Source: an uncultured Lachnospiraceae bacterium (GTDB lineage Bacteria > Bacillota > Clostridia > Lachnospirales > Lachnospiraceae). From it: a stretch of 64,000 nt of DNA. The notes beneath the pieces were generated by a model. The model had not been told where the DNA came from. It saw nothing but the letters and a program-made list of their open reading frames with translations, and made no database searches. The stretch is from the NCBI GenBank assembly GCA_947246015.1, contig CAMXQE010000010.1:1-64000 (forward strand), written 5' to 3'. The position numbers and the translations under genes are program-made. Below, in pieces: positions 16,409 to 25,502 of this stretch (the first letter of the stretch is position 1; the number at the start of each line of letters is the position of its first letter).

Positions 16409-19201
16409 ATGAAGAAAACGTTAGACAAAGAACTATATCCGGATTATGTGTATCCTAAACACCGAACGGACCGCAGCGAACCCGTAAGGGAAAGTATTGT
16501 GAAACTGGGGAAAATGATGACCGACCGGATTCCGCAGAAGCTGGGCATTAAGAAGATTACACAGGAAGACCCGGAGTATTGGGGACTGGCAGGGGTGCTG
16601 ACGGACGAGGAAGCGGAGATTGCGTTGAAGATGGGCGTCCGGAAACCGAAGACCCTGCCGGAGATGGTAAAACTGACGGGGATGCCGGAAAAGGAGCTGG
16701 AAGAGAAACTTCAAAAGATGTCTGTCAAAGGAATTTTGGAGTACAACTGGGAAAATCCTGCCCATGAAAAACAGTATGTGCTTCCCATGTTCGTACCGGG
16801 GGCAGCGGAATTTTTCAATATGAACAGCAATGTTCTGGAGCAGAATCCGGAAGTCAGCCTGTTCTTTGAGCATATGTCCAGGCTGCCGTTAGAGCATGTG
16901 ACGCCTTTTGTGGGAGAGGGAGGAAACGGAATCGGAATGCATGTGATTCCGGTGGAGAAAGCCATTGAAATGGAAAATGAGTCCGTGGATTTGGAGCATA
17001 TTTCCTACTGGCTGACCAAATATGAGGGAAAATATGCGGCAAGCCCCTGTTCCTGCCGCCGTTCCCGCCTTGTGTATGACGAGGGCTGCGGGGATGACCC
17101 GGAGGGCTGGTGCATTGCGGTAGGGGATATGGCAGATTATGTGGTGGAAACCCAGAAGGACGGACGCTATATCACAAGAGAGGAAGCGCTGGAAATTTTC
17201 AGGCAGGCAGAGGATAACGGTTTCGTTCATCAGATTACCAACATTGACGGGGCAAATAAGATTTTTGCCATCTGCAACTGCAATGTGAACGTATGTTATG
17301 CCCTGCGTACTTCCCAGCTTTTTAATACGCCTAACATGTCCCGCTCCGCTTATGTGGCGAAGGTGGCGAAAGAAAAGTGCGTAGCCTGCGGCAAGTGCGT
17401 GGAAGCCTGTCCCGCCGGAGCGGTGAAACTGGGACAGAAGCTGTGTAAAAAGGACGGCAGTGAAGTGACTTATCCGAAGATGCCGCTTCCGCAGGAACAG
17501 AAGTGGGGCGAGCATATGTGGACGCACAACTACCGTGATGTGAACCGGATTAACTGCTACGATACCGGTACGGCTCCATGTAAAACAGCCTGTCCCGCCC
17601 ATATTGCCATTCAGGGATATCTGCAGCTTGCCAAGGAAGGTCGTTATGGGGAGGCGTTGGCGCTGATTAAGAAGGACAACCCGCTGCCGGCGATTTGCGG
17701 TCGTATCTGCAACCGCCGCTGTGAGGATGCATGTACCCGTGCCACGCTGGATGAAGCGGTTGCCATTGATGCAGTGAAGCGTTTTGTGGCGGAACAGGAT
17801 TTGAAGCAGGAGACGCGGTATATCCCGAAGCCTACCGTTCCTTCCCTGAAAGGACATTTTGAGGAAAAGATTGCCATTATCGGCGCCGGGCCGGCGGGGC
17901 TTTCCTGTGCCTACTTTTTGGCGGACAAGGGATACCGTCCCGTGATTTTTGAAAAAAATGAAAGAGCGGGCGGTATGCTGACCTACGGTGTTCCTTCCTA
18001 TAAGCTGGAAAAGGATTTGATTCAGGCGGAAGTGGATGTGATTACCGCTATGGGCGTGGAAATAAAATACGGCATGGAGGTTGGAAAAGACGTTACCATT
18101 GCGCAGCTGCGGGAACAGGGCTATAAAGGTTTTTACATAGCAATTGGCTGTCAGGGCGGCAGGAAGCCGAATATTTCCGGGGAGGATGCACAGGGTGTCT
18201 ATACGGCAGTGGAATTTCTGCGGGAAGCCGGAGCGAAGGAAGCCTTTGCACTTGGCGGTGATGTGGTAGTAATTGGCGGCGGCAATGTTGCCATCGATGC
18301 GGCGAGGACTTCCATCCGCTGCGCGCATGGCGAAGGCTCGGTTTCCATGTTCTGTCTGGAAAGCCGGGATGAGATGCCTGCAAGCCGGGAAGAAATTTTA
18401 GAGGCGTCGGAGGAGAATGTTTCTATAAACAACGGGTGGGGACCGAAAGAGATTTTGACGGAGAACGGAAAAGCAGTAGGAGTGGTATTCAAAAAGTGTA
18501 CCCGCGTATATGATGAGAACCATAGATTTGCCCCGCTTTATGATGAAAATGATACGATGACCGTATCCTGCTCCACGGTTATTTTCAGTGTGGGACAGGG
18601 CATTGAATGGGGAGAACTTCTGAAAGGAACGAAAGTAGAGCTGCGTCCGAACGGCGGCGCTATTGCCGATAAACTGACCTATCAGACGGCAGAACCGGAT
18701 ATCTTTGTAGGCGGCGATGTTTATACCGGGCCGAAATTTGCCATTGACGCTATTGCGGCAGGACGGGAAGGCGCAGTGTCTCTGCACCGTTATGTACACG
18801 AGCATTGTACGCTGACCATCGGAAGGAACCGGAGGGATTACATAGAGCTGGATAAGGAAGATATCTCGATTGCAAGCTATGACAACACGGACAGGCAGAG
18901 ACCGGAACGGGCAGAGGAAGCGCAGAAACAGTCTTTCCGTGACTTGTCCCATACGCTGACGGAGGAACAGGTGAAGGCGGAGACTTCCCGCTGTCTGGGC
19001 TGCGGGGCATCTGTGGTGGATCCGAATAAATGTATCGGCTGCGGTATCTGTACGACGAAGTGCGTATTTGACGCTATCACCCTGCACAGGGAGCATCCGG
19101 GGTGTTCGGAGATGGTGAAGTCGGAAGATAAGCTGAAATATGTGCTTCCCAACATGATTAAGCAGTCGTTGAAAGTAACGTTTGCCCCGAAGAAGGATTG
19201 A
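16409..19201 (+). CDS. Large FAD-dependent, multi-[4Fe-4S] GltD-like oxidoreductase
   Basis: 930 residues. The N-terminal part (about 1-300) has a winged-helix-like segment and Cys clusters (CSCRR near 214, CNCNVNVC near 290). A ferredoxin motif CVACGKCVEACPAG follows near 323. The centre matches the small subunit of glutamate synthase: Cys-rich CKTACP and ICNRRCEDAC, FAD fold IIGAGPAGLSCAYFLADKG near 490, and NAD(P)H fold VVIGGGNVAIDAARTS near 617. The C-terminus has a second ferredoxin, CIGCGICTTKC. It probably moves electrons between NAD(P)H and an unknown acceptor. It sits between hypB and hypA, so a link with a nickel enzyme is inferred. GGGAGG precedes ATG 16409. Confidence 0.88.
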   Translation: MKKTLDKELYPDYVYPKHRTDRSEPVRESIVKLGKMMTDRIPQKLGIKKITQEDPEYWGLAGVLTDEEAEIALKMGVRKPKTLPEMVKLTGMPEKELEEKLQKMSVKGILEYNWENPAHEKQYVLPMFVPGAAEFFNMNSNVLEQNPEVSLFFEHMSRLPLEHVTPFVGEGGNGIGMHVIPVEKAIEMENESVDLEHISYWLTKYEGKYAASPCSCRRSRLVYDEGCGDDPEGWCIAVGDMADYVVETQKDGRYITREEALEIFRQAEDNGFVHQITNIDGANKIFAICNCNVNVCYALRTSQLFNTPNMSRSAYVAKVAKEKCVACGKCVEACPAGAVKLGQKLCKKDGSEVTYPKMPLPQEQKWGEHMWTHNYRDVNRINCYDTGTAPCKTACPAHIAIQGYLQLAKEGRYGEALALIKKDNPLPAICGRICNRRCEDACTRATLDEAVAIDAVKRFVAEQDLKQETRYIPKPTVPSLKGHFEEKIAIIGAGPAGLSCAYFLADKGYRPVIFEKNERAGGMLTYGVPSYKLEKDLIQAEVDVITAMGVEIKYGMEVGKDVTIAQLREQGYKGFYIAIGCQGGRKPNISGEDAQGVYTAVEFLREAGAKEAFALGGDVVVIGGGNVAIDAARTSIRCAHGEGSVSMFCLESRDEMPASREEILEASEENVSINNGWGPKEILTENGKAVGVVFKKCTRVYDENHRFAPLYDENDTMTVSCSTVIFSVGQGIEWGELLKGTKVELRPNGGAIADKLTYQTAEPDIFVGGDVYTGPKFAIDAIAAGREGAVSLHRYVHEHCTLTIGRNRRDYIELDKEDISIASYDNTDRQRPERAEEAQKQSFRDLSHTLTEEQVKAETSRCLGCGASVVDPNKCIGCGICTTKCVFDAITLHREHPGCSEMVKSEDKLKYVLPNMIKQSLKVTFAPKKD

Positions 19202-19204
19202 GAC

Positions 19205-19549
19205 ATGCATGAGTTAGGAGTAGTATTTCACATTATGGATACTCTGGAAAGTGTGGCAGAGGAAAATAAGGCAGAGGGTATTTCCAAAGTGGTTTTGGAA
19301 CTTGGGGAAGTGTCCACAGTGATTGAGTCCTATTTGCAGAGCTGCTGGAAATGGGCGGCAAAGAAGCGGGAGCTGTTTACGGATGCCAGTCTGGTGGTAG
19401 AGATGCTCCCTGCCGTTACTTACTGTGAGGGCTGCGGGCAGACTTATCCTACGGTGGAACACGGGAAAATCTGCCCTTACTGCAAAAGCCCGGATACATG
19501 GCTGCTGCAGGGCAATGAATTTAATATTAAGGAAATAGAAGTGTACTAA
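19205..19549 (+). CDS. hypA: Nickel chaperone HypA
   Basis: 114 residues. It starts MHE, the nickel-binding motif, and carries two CxxC zinc motifs (CEGC and CPYC). HypA receives nickel from HypB and passes it to the apo-enzyme. It begins three bases after the oxidoreductase stop, so the three genes form one operon. The nickel enzyme served is not in the window. Confidence 0.93.
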   Translation: MHELGVVFHIMDTLESVAEENKAEGISKVVLELGEVSTVIESYLQSCWKWAAKKRELFTDASLVVEMLPAVTYCEGCGQTYPTVEHGKICPYCKSPDTWLLQGNEFNIKEIEVY

Positions 19550-19550
19550 G

Positions 19551-19666
19551 TGTGAAAAGAAGTTCTAAGGCGTCAAAGAACGCCGCCTAAGAACATCTAA
19601 GTTTCACACCGAAGAATGCATAAAACGTGCATTCTTCCATTGATTGTTTGTGCCGCTGAAGCGGCA
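19551..19666 (+). promoter_or_regulatory. Three successive hairpins between hypA and the DUF5692 gene
   Basis: A two-part stem has TGTGAAA/TTTCACA outside (19551-19608) and GTTCTAAGGCG/CGCCTAAGAAC inside. GAAGAATGCA/TGCATTCTTC follows at 19611-19637, then TGCCGCT/AGCGGCA at 19651-19666. None ends in a T-tract, so they look like mRNA processing or stability structures within the operon. Confidence 0.6.
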
Positions 19667-19759
19667 TGAGAGGAAGTGTGTAAACAGTTTATGCAAAGGG
19701 TTTAAGAAGTAAAATACAAAGTGTGAGAAACAGGTAAAAGAGAAAGAGAGGGAGAGATT

Positions 19760-20797
19760 ATGATGTTTCAGATTTATGACGGAAGGATGCTTTGGCATAT
19801 TCTGGGCTGGGTGATGGTGTTTGCGGGTTTAGTCGTGATGAATGAAATCGCCCGCCGTTCCAAAGTGGGGGGAAGTATCTGCTTCTTTTTGATTCCTGCC
19901 GGATTGACCGTCTATTTCATTTCCATTTATGTGGGGGCGGCAAGGGGCGCGGAGTGGGCGCTGACTAACCAGACTTATGTACATATGAACAGCTGGTTTC
20001 ATTATGCAAAGTTATATGCGGCATTGGCAGGCTGTATCGGGTTTATGATTATCAAGTACAAATGGGGGAAGCTGGGAAAGTCCCATGCATTTAAAGTATT
20101 CCCTTTTGTCATTGTTGCGATTAATATATTGATTGCCGTAGCTTCCGATTTTGAATCGGTCATCAAAGCCGGAAACATCATGGGCGGATGGTGGAAATCC
20201 TCTGAGGGCGTATGGCTTTACGGCGGATGGTGGAACATTTTAAACGGTGTTGCAGGTCTGATTAATATTTTGTGTATGACCGGATGGTGGGGCATTTATT
20301 CTTCCAAAGATAAAAAAGATATGCTTTGGCCGGATATGACATGGTGCTATATTCTTGCCTATGATATTTGGAACTTCCAGTATACTTATCTGAATCTGCC
20401 TACCCACTCCTGGTATTGCGGGTTTGCGCTGCTGCTGGCGCCTACGGTTGCCAATGCGCTTTGGAATAAGGGCGGATGGATTCAGAACCGTGCCAACACT
20501 TTGGCAATGTGGTGTATGTTTGCGCAGGTATTTCCGCTGTTTCAGGATGGCAGCAGGTTCACCACCGTATCTTCGGTATACGGGGCAGGAGGCGCAGCCG
20601 CCGCGTTAGGCGAAGCGATGCCTGCAACGGCAAATCCTGCGGCACAGGGAGTGATTTCCGTAATTTCCATCGTGGTGAATGTGGTAATATTTGCGGTGAT
20701 TTTACGGCGGGCGAAAGTACAGAAAAAGAATCCGTATACCCATGAGATTTTTACCGACCAGAAAGATTTCCGCATGGCTATGGACAGGGCAGAATAG
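19760..20797 (+). CDS. Polytopic membrane protein, DUF5692-like
   Basis: 345 residues with about eight or nine hydrophobic segments and many conserved-looking Trp residues (GGWWKSSEGVW, GGWWNILNG, DIWNFQYTYLNLPTHSW). It resembles the family I know as DUF5692, whose function is unknown. It follows hypA by 210 bases of hairpin-rich spacer, without an evident promoter, so it may belong to the nickel island. GAGGGAGAG precedes the start; ATG 19763 is an equal alternative. Confidence 0.75.
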   Translation: MMFQIYDGRMLWHILGWVMVFAGLVVMNEIARRSKVGGSICFFLIPAGLTVYFISIYVGAARGAEWALTNQTYVHMNSWFHYAKLYAALAGCIGFMIIKYKWGKLGKSHAFKVFPFVIVAINILIAVASDFESVIKAGNIMGGWWKSSEGVWLYGGWWNILNGVAGLINILCMTGWWGIYSSKDKKDMLWPDMTWCYILAYDIWNFQYTYLNLPTHSWYCGFALLLAPTVANALWNKGGWIQNRANTLAMWCMFAQVFPLFQDGSRFTTVSSVYGAGGAAAALGEAMPATANPAAQGVISVISIVVNVVIFAVILRRAKVQKKNPYTHEIFTDQKDFRMAMDRAE

Positions 20798-20882
20798 AAA
20801 TCCTTACGAATTATGAAAGCAGTTAGCGGATAAATGAATGTCTATGCTCACGCCCGACCGGTTCACAGTGATGCATCCGGCA

Positions 20883-22148
20883 TCATTCTTCAGGATGCTC
20901 TGTCGGCATATGCAGAATATAATAGGGAAATCCCAAAATACTTTTTTGGTAGCAGATACAGACCTGTTCGCCCGGTGCCACGGATTGATAAAGCTGATGG
21001 GAAACCTGAAAGTCAAAGTACCTGTCATCCTGTATTATTTCAAAGTAATAGCTGCTGAGATGAAAAAATTTGCTATAAACGGAATCCTCGTGCCATTTGT
21101 AGGTAACAGAAACAGTATTGTGTTCTGGTTCTTCGAATGTTATAAGCCAGTTTAGCGGAGTTGTGCTGGAGAGAGTCATTGCAAGGATGATAATAAGAGT
21201 GATTCCAATATTGCTCCAGCATTCCCGCCGCTTTCGGATTAAAAGTACCAGTCCGTAAGTAAGCAGGAGAAAAACGGTAAAGCCGAAGAAAAACAGAAGG
21301 AAATCTTTTTCCACGGAATTAATAAAACGGAAACGGCTCATCAGGATAAGGGCGGAGATGCTGCAGCACATGAAAGGATAGGGGAGGAGGTATGTACTTC
21401 CTTCCATCTCTTTTTCGTAACCAAATATCATCTTCGGATAGAACCATAGGTATAGGCACCAGTAGAACAGCAGGATTGCTATATTGATGGAAGCAGACGG
21501 GCGGAATGGCACAAACAGGGAAATGATGCATAAAGCAGTGGTGAGCAGGCGGAAGAAATTGACGGCTTTCTTTTCCCGTGCAATGGTTGCAGGACGCCAT
21601 CTGGCCATGATAAAAGCCAGTCTCTCCCGATGTTCTTTTTGATGTTTTGCGTTTTTCTTTTTTTCTTTTTCTTCTTCCCTGCGTTTGCTGTCGGGAGAAG
21701 GGGCGAGAAGGAACCGGGACTGTTCCAAATGTCTGTTTTTGTCCATCAGATATTCAAGGGCTTCCTGGCTTCCTGTCATGTTTGATTCGAAAGAAGCAAG
21801 TTTTTTTCCGTCACGGGAAATAATTTTATAGTCTTCCCCTTTAGGGAAGGGGATGATTTTTACGGTTCCGATGTCATGGTAATAAAAAACTTTTGTTCTG
21901 CCGATGGCAGGGGTGTAAGAGATATGGTCGGTATATATGATTAGTTTTCTATGGAAGCATTCAAAAAGCATGTATAAAAGCAGCAGGAGAAAAGGACCGA
22001 AACATAGTGTCAGGACGATAAATAATGCGGGGTCCTCCGCAGTGGCTCCGGATAAAACAGGGAGAAAATAAAGCATTCCGAAAAAGAGAAGCCCGAAAAT
22101 AGAGAGAACTGACAGCCACTTTTTATTTCTTATTCTTATGATTTCCAT
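20883..22148 (-). CDS. Membrane protein with PH-like cytoplasmic loop, unknown function
   Basis: 421 residues. Two N-terminal helices precede a PH-like strand-rich segment (IIYTDHISYTPAIGRTKVFYYHDIGTVK), a strongly charged Lys/Glu-rich coil (about 155-175), and at least five more hydrophobic segments. The C-terminus is a soluble, Tyr-rich domain. AAGGA lies before the ATG. The function is unknown. It converges with the DUF5692 gene and diverges from the sulfhydrylase gene. Confidence 0.7.
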   Translation of the reverse strand: MEIIRIRNKKWLSVLSIFGLLFFGMLYFLPVLSGATAEDPALFIVLTLCFGPFLLLLLYMLFECFHRKLIIYTDHISYTPAIGRTKVFYYHDIGTVKIIPFPKGEDYKIISRDGKKLASFESNMTGSQEALEYLMDKNRHLEQSRFLLAPSPDSKRREEEKEKKKNAKHQKEHRERLAFIMARWRPATIAREKKAVNFFRLLTTALCIISLFVPFRPSASINIAILLFYWCLYLWFYPKMIFGYEKEMEGSTYLLPYPFMCCSISALILMSRFRFINSVEKDFLLFFFGFTVFLLLTYGLVLLIRKRRECWSNIGITLIIILAMTLSSTTPLNWLITFEEPEHNTVSVTYKWHEDSVYSKFFHLSSYYFEIIQDDRYFDFQVSHQLYQSVAPGEQVCICYQKSILGFPYYILHMPTEHPEE

Positions 22149-22383
22149 GATTCCTTCATCCTTTTTGTTTTCATGTATTTTGTATTTTGGCCATAATCCC
22201 GTCTTAACCCGGATAGTCTGGAACTAAATGACATTGAATACGGGACTATATATTAAGTATAGCATATCTTTCATTTATATCACAGAGGGTGCTGCAAATC
22301 CTGTTTTTTAAAATGCCAGGATAAACAATGGAAAGACAGTACATTTCTCTTTATGCCGGATGGAACGGTTTTCAGAGATTTTA

Positions 22384-22427
22384 AGTGACTGGTTATAGGA
22401 AAAAACTATAACCGGTTACTTTTTTTG
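22384..22427 (+). terminator. Orphan intrinsic terminator
   Basis: A 15-base stem (AGTGACTGGTTATAG with CTATAACCGGTTACT) and a run of seven T point in the plus direction. No plus-strand gene lies between 20797 and here, so it must end a small RNA or a prematurely stopped leader, or block read-through from hypA-DUF5692. Confidence 0.8.
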
Positions 22428-22431
22428 TGTA

Positions 22432-22461
22432 TTAGACAAACTGAAAGTGGCATGGTATGAT
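22432..22461 (+). promoter_or_regulatory. Promoter of the O-acetylhomoserine sulfhydrylase gene
   Basis: TTAGAC (or TAGACA) and TATGAT are separated by 17-18 bases, directly after the orphan terminator. It is about 75 bases before the gene. I see no SAM riboswitch or T-box in the leader. Confidence 0.6.
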
Positions 22462-22538
22462 TTCATTGTAAACAGATAGGAATTAAAGAGAATGAAAATG
22501 ACACATATGTAAAAAAATATCTGACAGGAGGATTTATC

Positions 22539-23846
22539 ATGGGAAAGAAAACATATGCAGAAAGAAATTTAAAGTTTGAGACGTTACAGTTACATGTAGG
22601 GCAGGAACAGCCGGACCCGGTGACGGATGCGAGGGCGGTACCGATTTATCAGACCTCTTCTTATGTGTTCCATAACAGCGAACATGCAGCAGCCCGGTTC
22701 AATCTGAGCGACGCCGGAAATATTTACGGCAGGCTGACCAATCCTACGGAAGATGTATTTGAAAAAAGGATAGCAGCTTTAGAGGGCGGTGTGGCAGCGC
22801 TGGCGGTGGCTTCCGGTGCGGCGGCAATTTCCTATACGATACAAAACCTTGCTCATGCGGGCGACCATATCGTAGCGGCGAAGAATATATACGGCGGGAC
22901 CTATAACCTGCTTGCTCATACCCTGAAAGACTATGGGATTACTGCCACTTTTGCAGACCCGTTCCGGTATGAAGAAGTGGAAGCGGCGATTCAGGAAAAT
23001 ACGAAGGCAATCCATATTGAAACACTGGGCAACCCAAATTCTGATGTGGTGGATATTGAAAAACTGGCGGATATCGCCCATGCCCATCAGATTCCCCTGG
23101 TGGTGGACAATACGTTTGCAACCCCTTATTTGGTGCGTCCGATTGAATATGGTGCGGATATCGTCGTACATTCCGCAACGAAATTTATCGGCGGTCATGG
23201 GACGACTATCGGCGGCGTGATTGTGGACAGCGGAAAGTTTGATTGGGAAGCCAGCGGGAAATTCCCGTCCCTGACGGAGCCGAATCCCAGCTATCACGGC
23301 ATCAGTTTTACAAAAGCGGTAGGGGCGGCAGCATTTGTAACCAAAATCCGTGCGATTTTGCTGCGGGATACGGGCGCGACCCTTTCTCCGTTCCATGCTT
23401 TCTTCTTCTTACAGGGATTGGAGACTTTATCGCTCCGGGTAGAGCGGCATGTGGAAAATGCGCTGAAGGTAGTGGAATACCTGAATAAACACCCGCAGGT
23501 GGAAACCGTACACCACCCTTCGGTATCGGAAGACCCGGAACAGCAGAAACTTTATAAAAAATATTTCCCGAACGGCGGCGGCTCTATTTTTACATTTGAA
23601 ATCAAGGGAGACGCGCAGAAAGCGAAAGCTTTCATAGACAATCTGGAACTGTTCTCGCTGTTGGCGAATGTGGCGGACGTAAAATCGCTGGTTATCCATC
23701 CGGCATCCACGACCCATTCCCAGTTAAATGAGGAAGAGCTGGAGAACCAGGGAATTAAGGTGAATACCATCCGGCTGTCGGTTGGCACCGAAAATATTGA
23801 TGATATTATAGAGGATTTGGAGGAAGCATTCAGGGCAGTAGAATAG
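22539..23846 (+). CDS. metY: O-acetylhomoserine sulfhydrylase (PLP-dependent)
   Basis: 435 residues of the Cys/Met metabolism PLP family. The catalytic lysine is in SATKFIGGHGTTIGG, and the phosphate-binding region is SGAAAISYTIQNL. The length and the C-terminal NVADVKSLVIHPASTTH stretch fit O-acetylhomoserine aminocarboxypropyltransferase. It converts O-acetylhomoserine and sulfide to homocysteine, in the direct-sulfurylation route to methionine. AGGAGG precedes the ATG. It is monocistronic; a large hairpin follows. Confidence 0.93.
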   Translation: MGKKTYAERNLKFETLQLHVGQEQPDPVTDARAVPIYQTSSYVFHNSEHAAARFNLSDAGNIYGRLTNPTEDVFEKRIAALEGGVAALAVASGAAAISYTIQNLAHAGDHIVAAKNIYGGTYNLLAHTLKDYGITATFADPFRYEEVEAAIQENTKAIHIETLGNPNSDVVDIEKLADIAHAHQIPLVVDNTFATPYLVRPIEYGADIVVHSATKFIGGHGTTIGGVIVDSGKFDWEASGKFPSLTEPNPSYHGISFTKAVGAAAFVTKIRAILLRDTGATLSPFHAFFFLQGLETLSLRVERHVENALKVVEYLNKHPQVETVHHPSVSEDPEQQKLYKKYFPNGGGSIFTFEIKGDAQKAKAFIDNLELFSLLANVADVKSLVIHPASTTHSQLNEEELENQGIKVNTIRLSVGTENIDDIIEDLEEAFRAVE

Positions 23847-23892
23847 ATGTACATATGGAGTATTAGCTCAAGGCTGAACTGCTGCTTATAAA

Positions 23893-23951
23893 AAACAGGG
23901 AAAATAGTCCGGGTGGGAACCATGGTTCCGCCGGGGCGGTTTTCCCTGTTT
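23893..23951. repeat. Large two-part hairpin after metY
   Basis: AAACAGGGAAAA (23893-23904) pairs with TTTTCCCTGTTT (23940-23951). An inner stem GGAACC/GGTTCC sits in the loop. It probably serves as a transcript end for metY, although the T-rich tail is broken by GGCGG. Confidence 0.6.
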
Positions 23952-24058
23952 GGCGGTTTTTCAACATTTTTAATATTATCAAAATTTTTGAAAAAGAGAC
24001 TGGAAAGGTGTAACGAATGGAAGAATAAACGGATATATGGGAAGGAAGGAGGTTATTC

Positions 24059-24547
24059 ATGGATGAATTATATGAACAGAATGCAAAAATCGTCTACCAT
24101 TTCCTATATTCCAGATGCCATGACGTTCATTTGTCCGAGGAACTTATGCAGGAAACATTTCTGCGGGCATACCGTACCATAGGGCATTTTGACGGAAGCT
24201 GCAAAATCTCTGTCTGGCTCTGTCAGATTGCCAAACATCTGCTGTACCAGCACTGGCGGAAAAGCTGCCATGAAATACCGTCTGCAATGGAGGCGGATTC
24301 CGTGCCGGCTTCCATGACAGAGGATGTGGAACGGAGCGTACTGAGGCGTTTTGAACTGATGGACGTCCTTAAGGATATGCAGAAACTGCCCGATAAGATG
24401 AGGGAGGTTATGTATCTTCGGATTACGGGGGAGCTGACGTTTAAGGAAATCGGGGAAATCATGGGAAAGAGTGAAAACTGGGCGAGGGTTAATTTCTACA
24501 GGGGAAAGGAAAGACTGCTGAAAAGGAGGATGCAGGAGGATGAATAA
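24059..24547 (+). CDS. ECF-type RNA polymerase sigma factor
   Basis: 162 residues. Region 2 (LYEQNAKIVYHFLYSRCHDVHLSEELMQETFLRAY) and region 4 (LPDKMREVMYLRITGELTFKEIGEIMGKSENWARVNFYRGKERL) are complete, so it is a two-domain ECF sigma-70 factor. GGAAGGAGG precedes ATG 24059. The next gene, a zinc-finger anti-sigma factor, starts inside its last codons. TGTAAC at 24009 could be part of an autoregulated ECF promoter, but no clear -10 box follows. Confidence 0.9.
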   Translation: MDELYEQNAKIVYHFLYSRCHDVHLSEELMQETFLRAYRTIGHFDGSCKISVWLCQIAKHLLYQHWRKSCHEIPSAMEADSVPASMTEDVERSVLRRFELMDVLKDMQKLPDKMREVMYLRITGELTFKEIGEIMGKSENWARVNFYRGKERLLKRRMQEDE

Positions 24548-25334
24548 ATGGAATTGTAATGTCATTAAGGATTTGCTTCCGTCGTATACGGACGGAATCT
24601 GCTCGGAGGATACCTGCAGTATAGTCGAGGAACATCTGGCCGGATGTCCGGACTGCCAAAAGGCATGGAAAGCCATGAAGGAAGCAGAAATCGCTACGGA
24701 CGGGCTTCAGGACAGGGAAATGGATTATATGAAAAAAGTAAAACGGCATTTCGCCGGGAAAAACACGGCCGGATTTGCTATGTTTGCCGGATTGGTCCTG
24801 GCGGGAATCCTGTTTCCTGTTTTTCTGCGTATGCATATTCCGCTGCGGATGTTTTATGTACTTATGCCTGTGCTGATGGCGGCGGCCTGCTTTATGCTGC
24901 CGGATGATGCGGCAAAAAAAGCGGCGGATGGAGGAAAGCATCACGGGTACAGGTTCTGCGTTGCGGGTATGGTATTGATAGGATACACCATTGCAGTGGA
25001 ATTTTTATGTTTGGAGTGGGCGATGGAAATAGATGCAGGTGCAGCGGGCCCTGTGGTGGAAAGAATGGCATTGGCAGGAATTGCCGCGCAGGTGATTCTG
25101 ATTATAGCGGCGGCAAGGGATAGTCTGAAGACGGGAGAGTCACGGATTCTGCCTGTAAATATGGGAATTGTGGGATGTTTCCTCTCCCTTGCCTTTATTT
25201 CCATGCTGTACCGGATGGATAGCTGGGAAACTTTTGCAACAGTGCGGATGGAGGCATTTTTGGTACTTGGCGGGGAAGGAATTTTGATGGCGGCGGGGAT
25301 GTGGATTGTGGATAGGATAAGGAAGCGGGGCTGA
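24540..25334 (+). CDS. Zinc-finger membrane anti-sigma factor
   Basis: 264 residues. The N-terminus carries the ZAS-type HxxxCxxC motif (EEHLAGCPDCQ) and a DLLPSYTDG segment typical of these proteins. After a linker come about six hydrophobic segments. It should hold the upstream sigma factor inactive at the membrane and release it on an envelope signal. The start overlaps the sigma gene by eight bases, showing coupling. The number of membrane helices is higher than in single-pass anti-sigma factors. Confidence 0.85.
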   Translation: MNKWNCNVIKDLLPSYTDGICSEDTCSIVEEHLAGCPDCQKAWKAMKEAEIATDGLQDREMDYMKKVKRHFAGKNTAGFAMFAGLVLAGILFPVFLRMHIPLRMFYVLMPVLMAAACFMLPDDAAKKAADGGKHHGYRFCVAGMVLIGYTIAVEFLCLEWAMEIDAGAAGPVVERMALAGIAAQVILIIAAARDSLKTGESRILPVNMGIVGCFLSLAFISMLYRMDSWETFATVRMEAFLVLGGEGILMAAGMWIVDRIRKRG

Positions 25335-25371
25335 AACTGTTACCTGTTGTCTGATTATATTCAAAAAGCAC

Positions 25372-25400
25372 TTGACATATATAGACAGCATATATATTAT
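25372..25400 (+). promoter_or_regulatory. Promoter of the padR operon, in AT-rich inverted repeats
   Basis: TTGACA and TATTAT are separated by 17 bases. The surrounding ATATATAG/CTATATAT-like repeats (25378-25435) overlap the -10 box and transcript start, as expected for PadR autoregulation. Confidence 0.7.
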
Positions 25401-25502
25401 ATAGTTAATCGATATATAGAAAAACTATATAAGATTTTATGAAACGGTAGGGAGGGACAGAAGAGGTATGGAAAAAGGGCAGATTAGACAGGAGGAAGGT
25501 TG

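Noticed and set aside
16889-18328. 479-codon open frame on the minus strand opposite the large oxidoreductase
   Set aside because: It is antisense to a well-supported gene, has no ribosome-binding site, and its His/Cys/Arg-rich composition is what the complement of the real gene gives.
15603-19549. NiFe hydrogenase operon
   Set aside because: Only hypA and hypB are recognisable; the large oxidoreductase has no hydrogenase large-subunit nickel-binding CxxC pairs and instead matches GltD-like FAD enzymes.
22180-22538. SAM riboswitch or T-box before metY
   Set aside because: None of the conserved cores of these elements could be found; only a promoter and an orphan terminator are visible.
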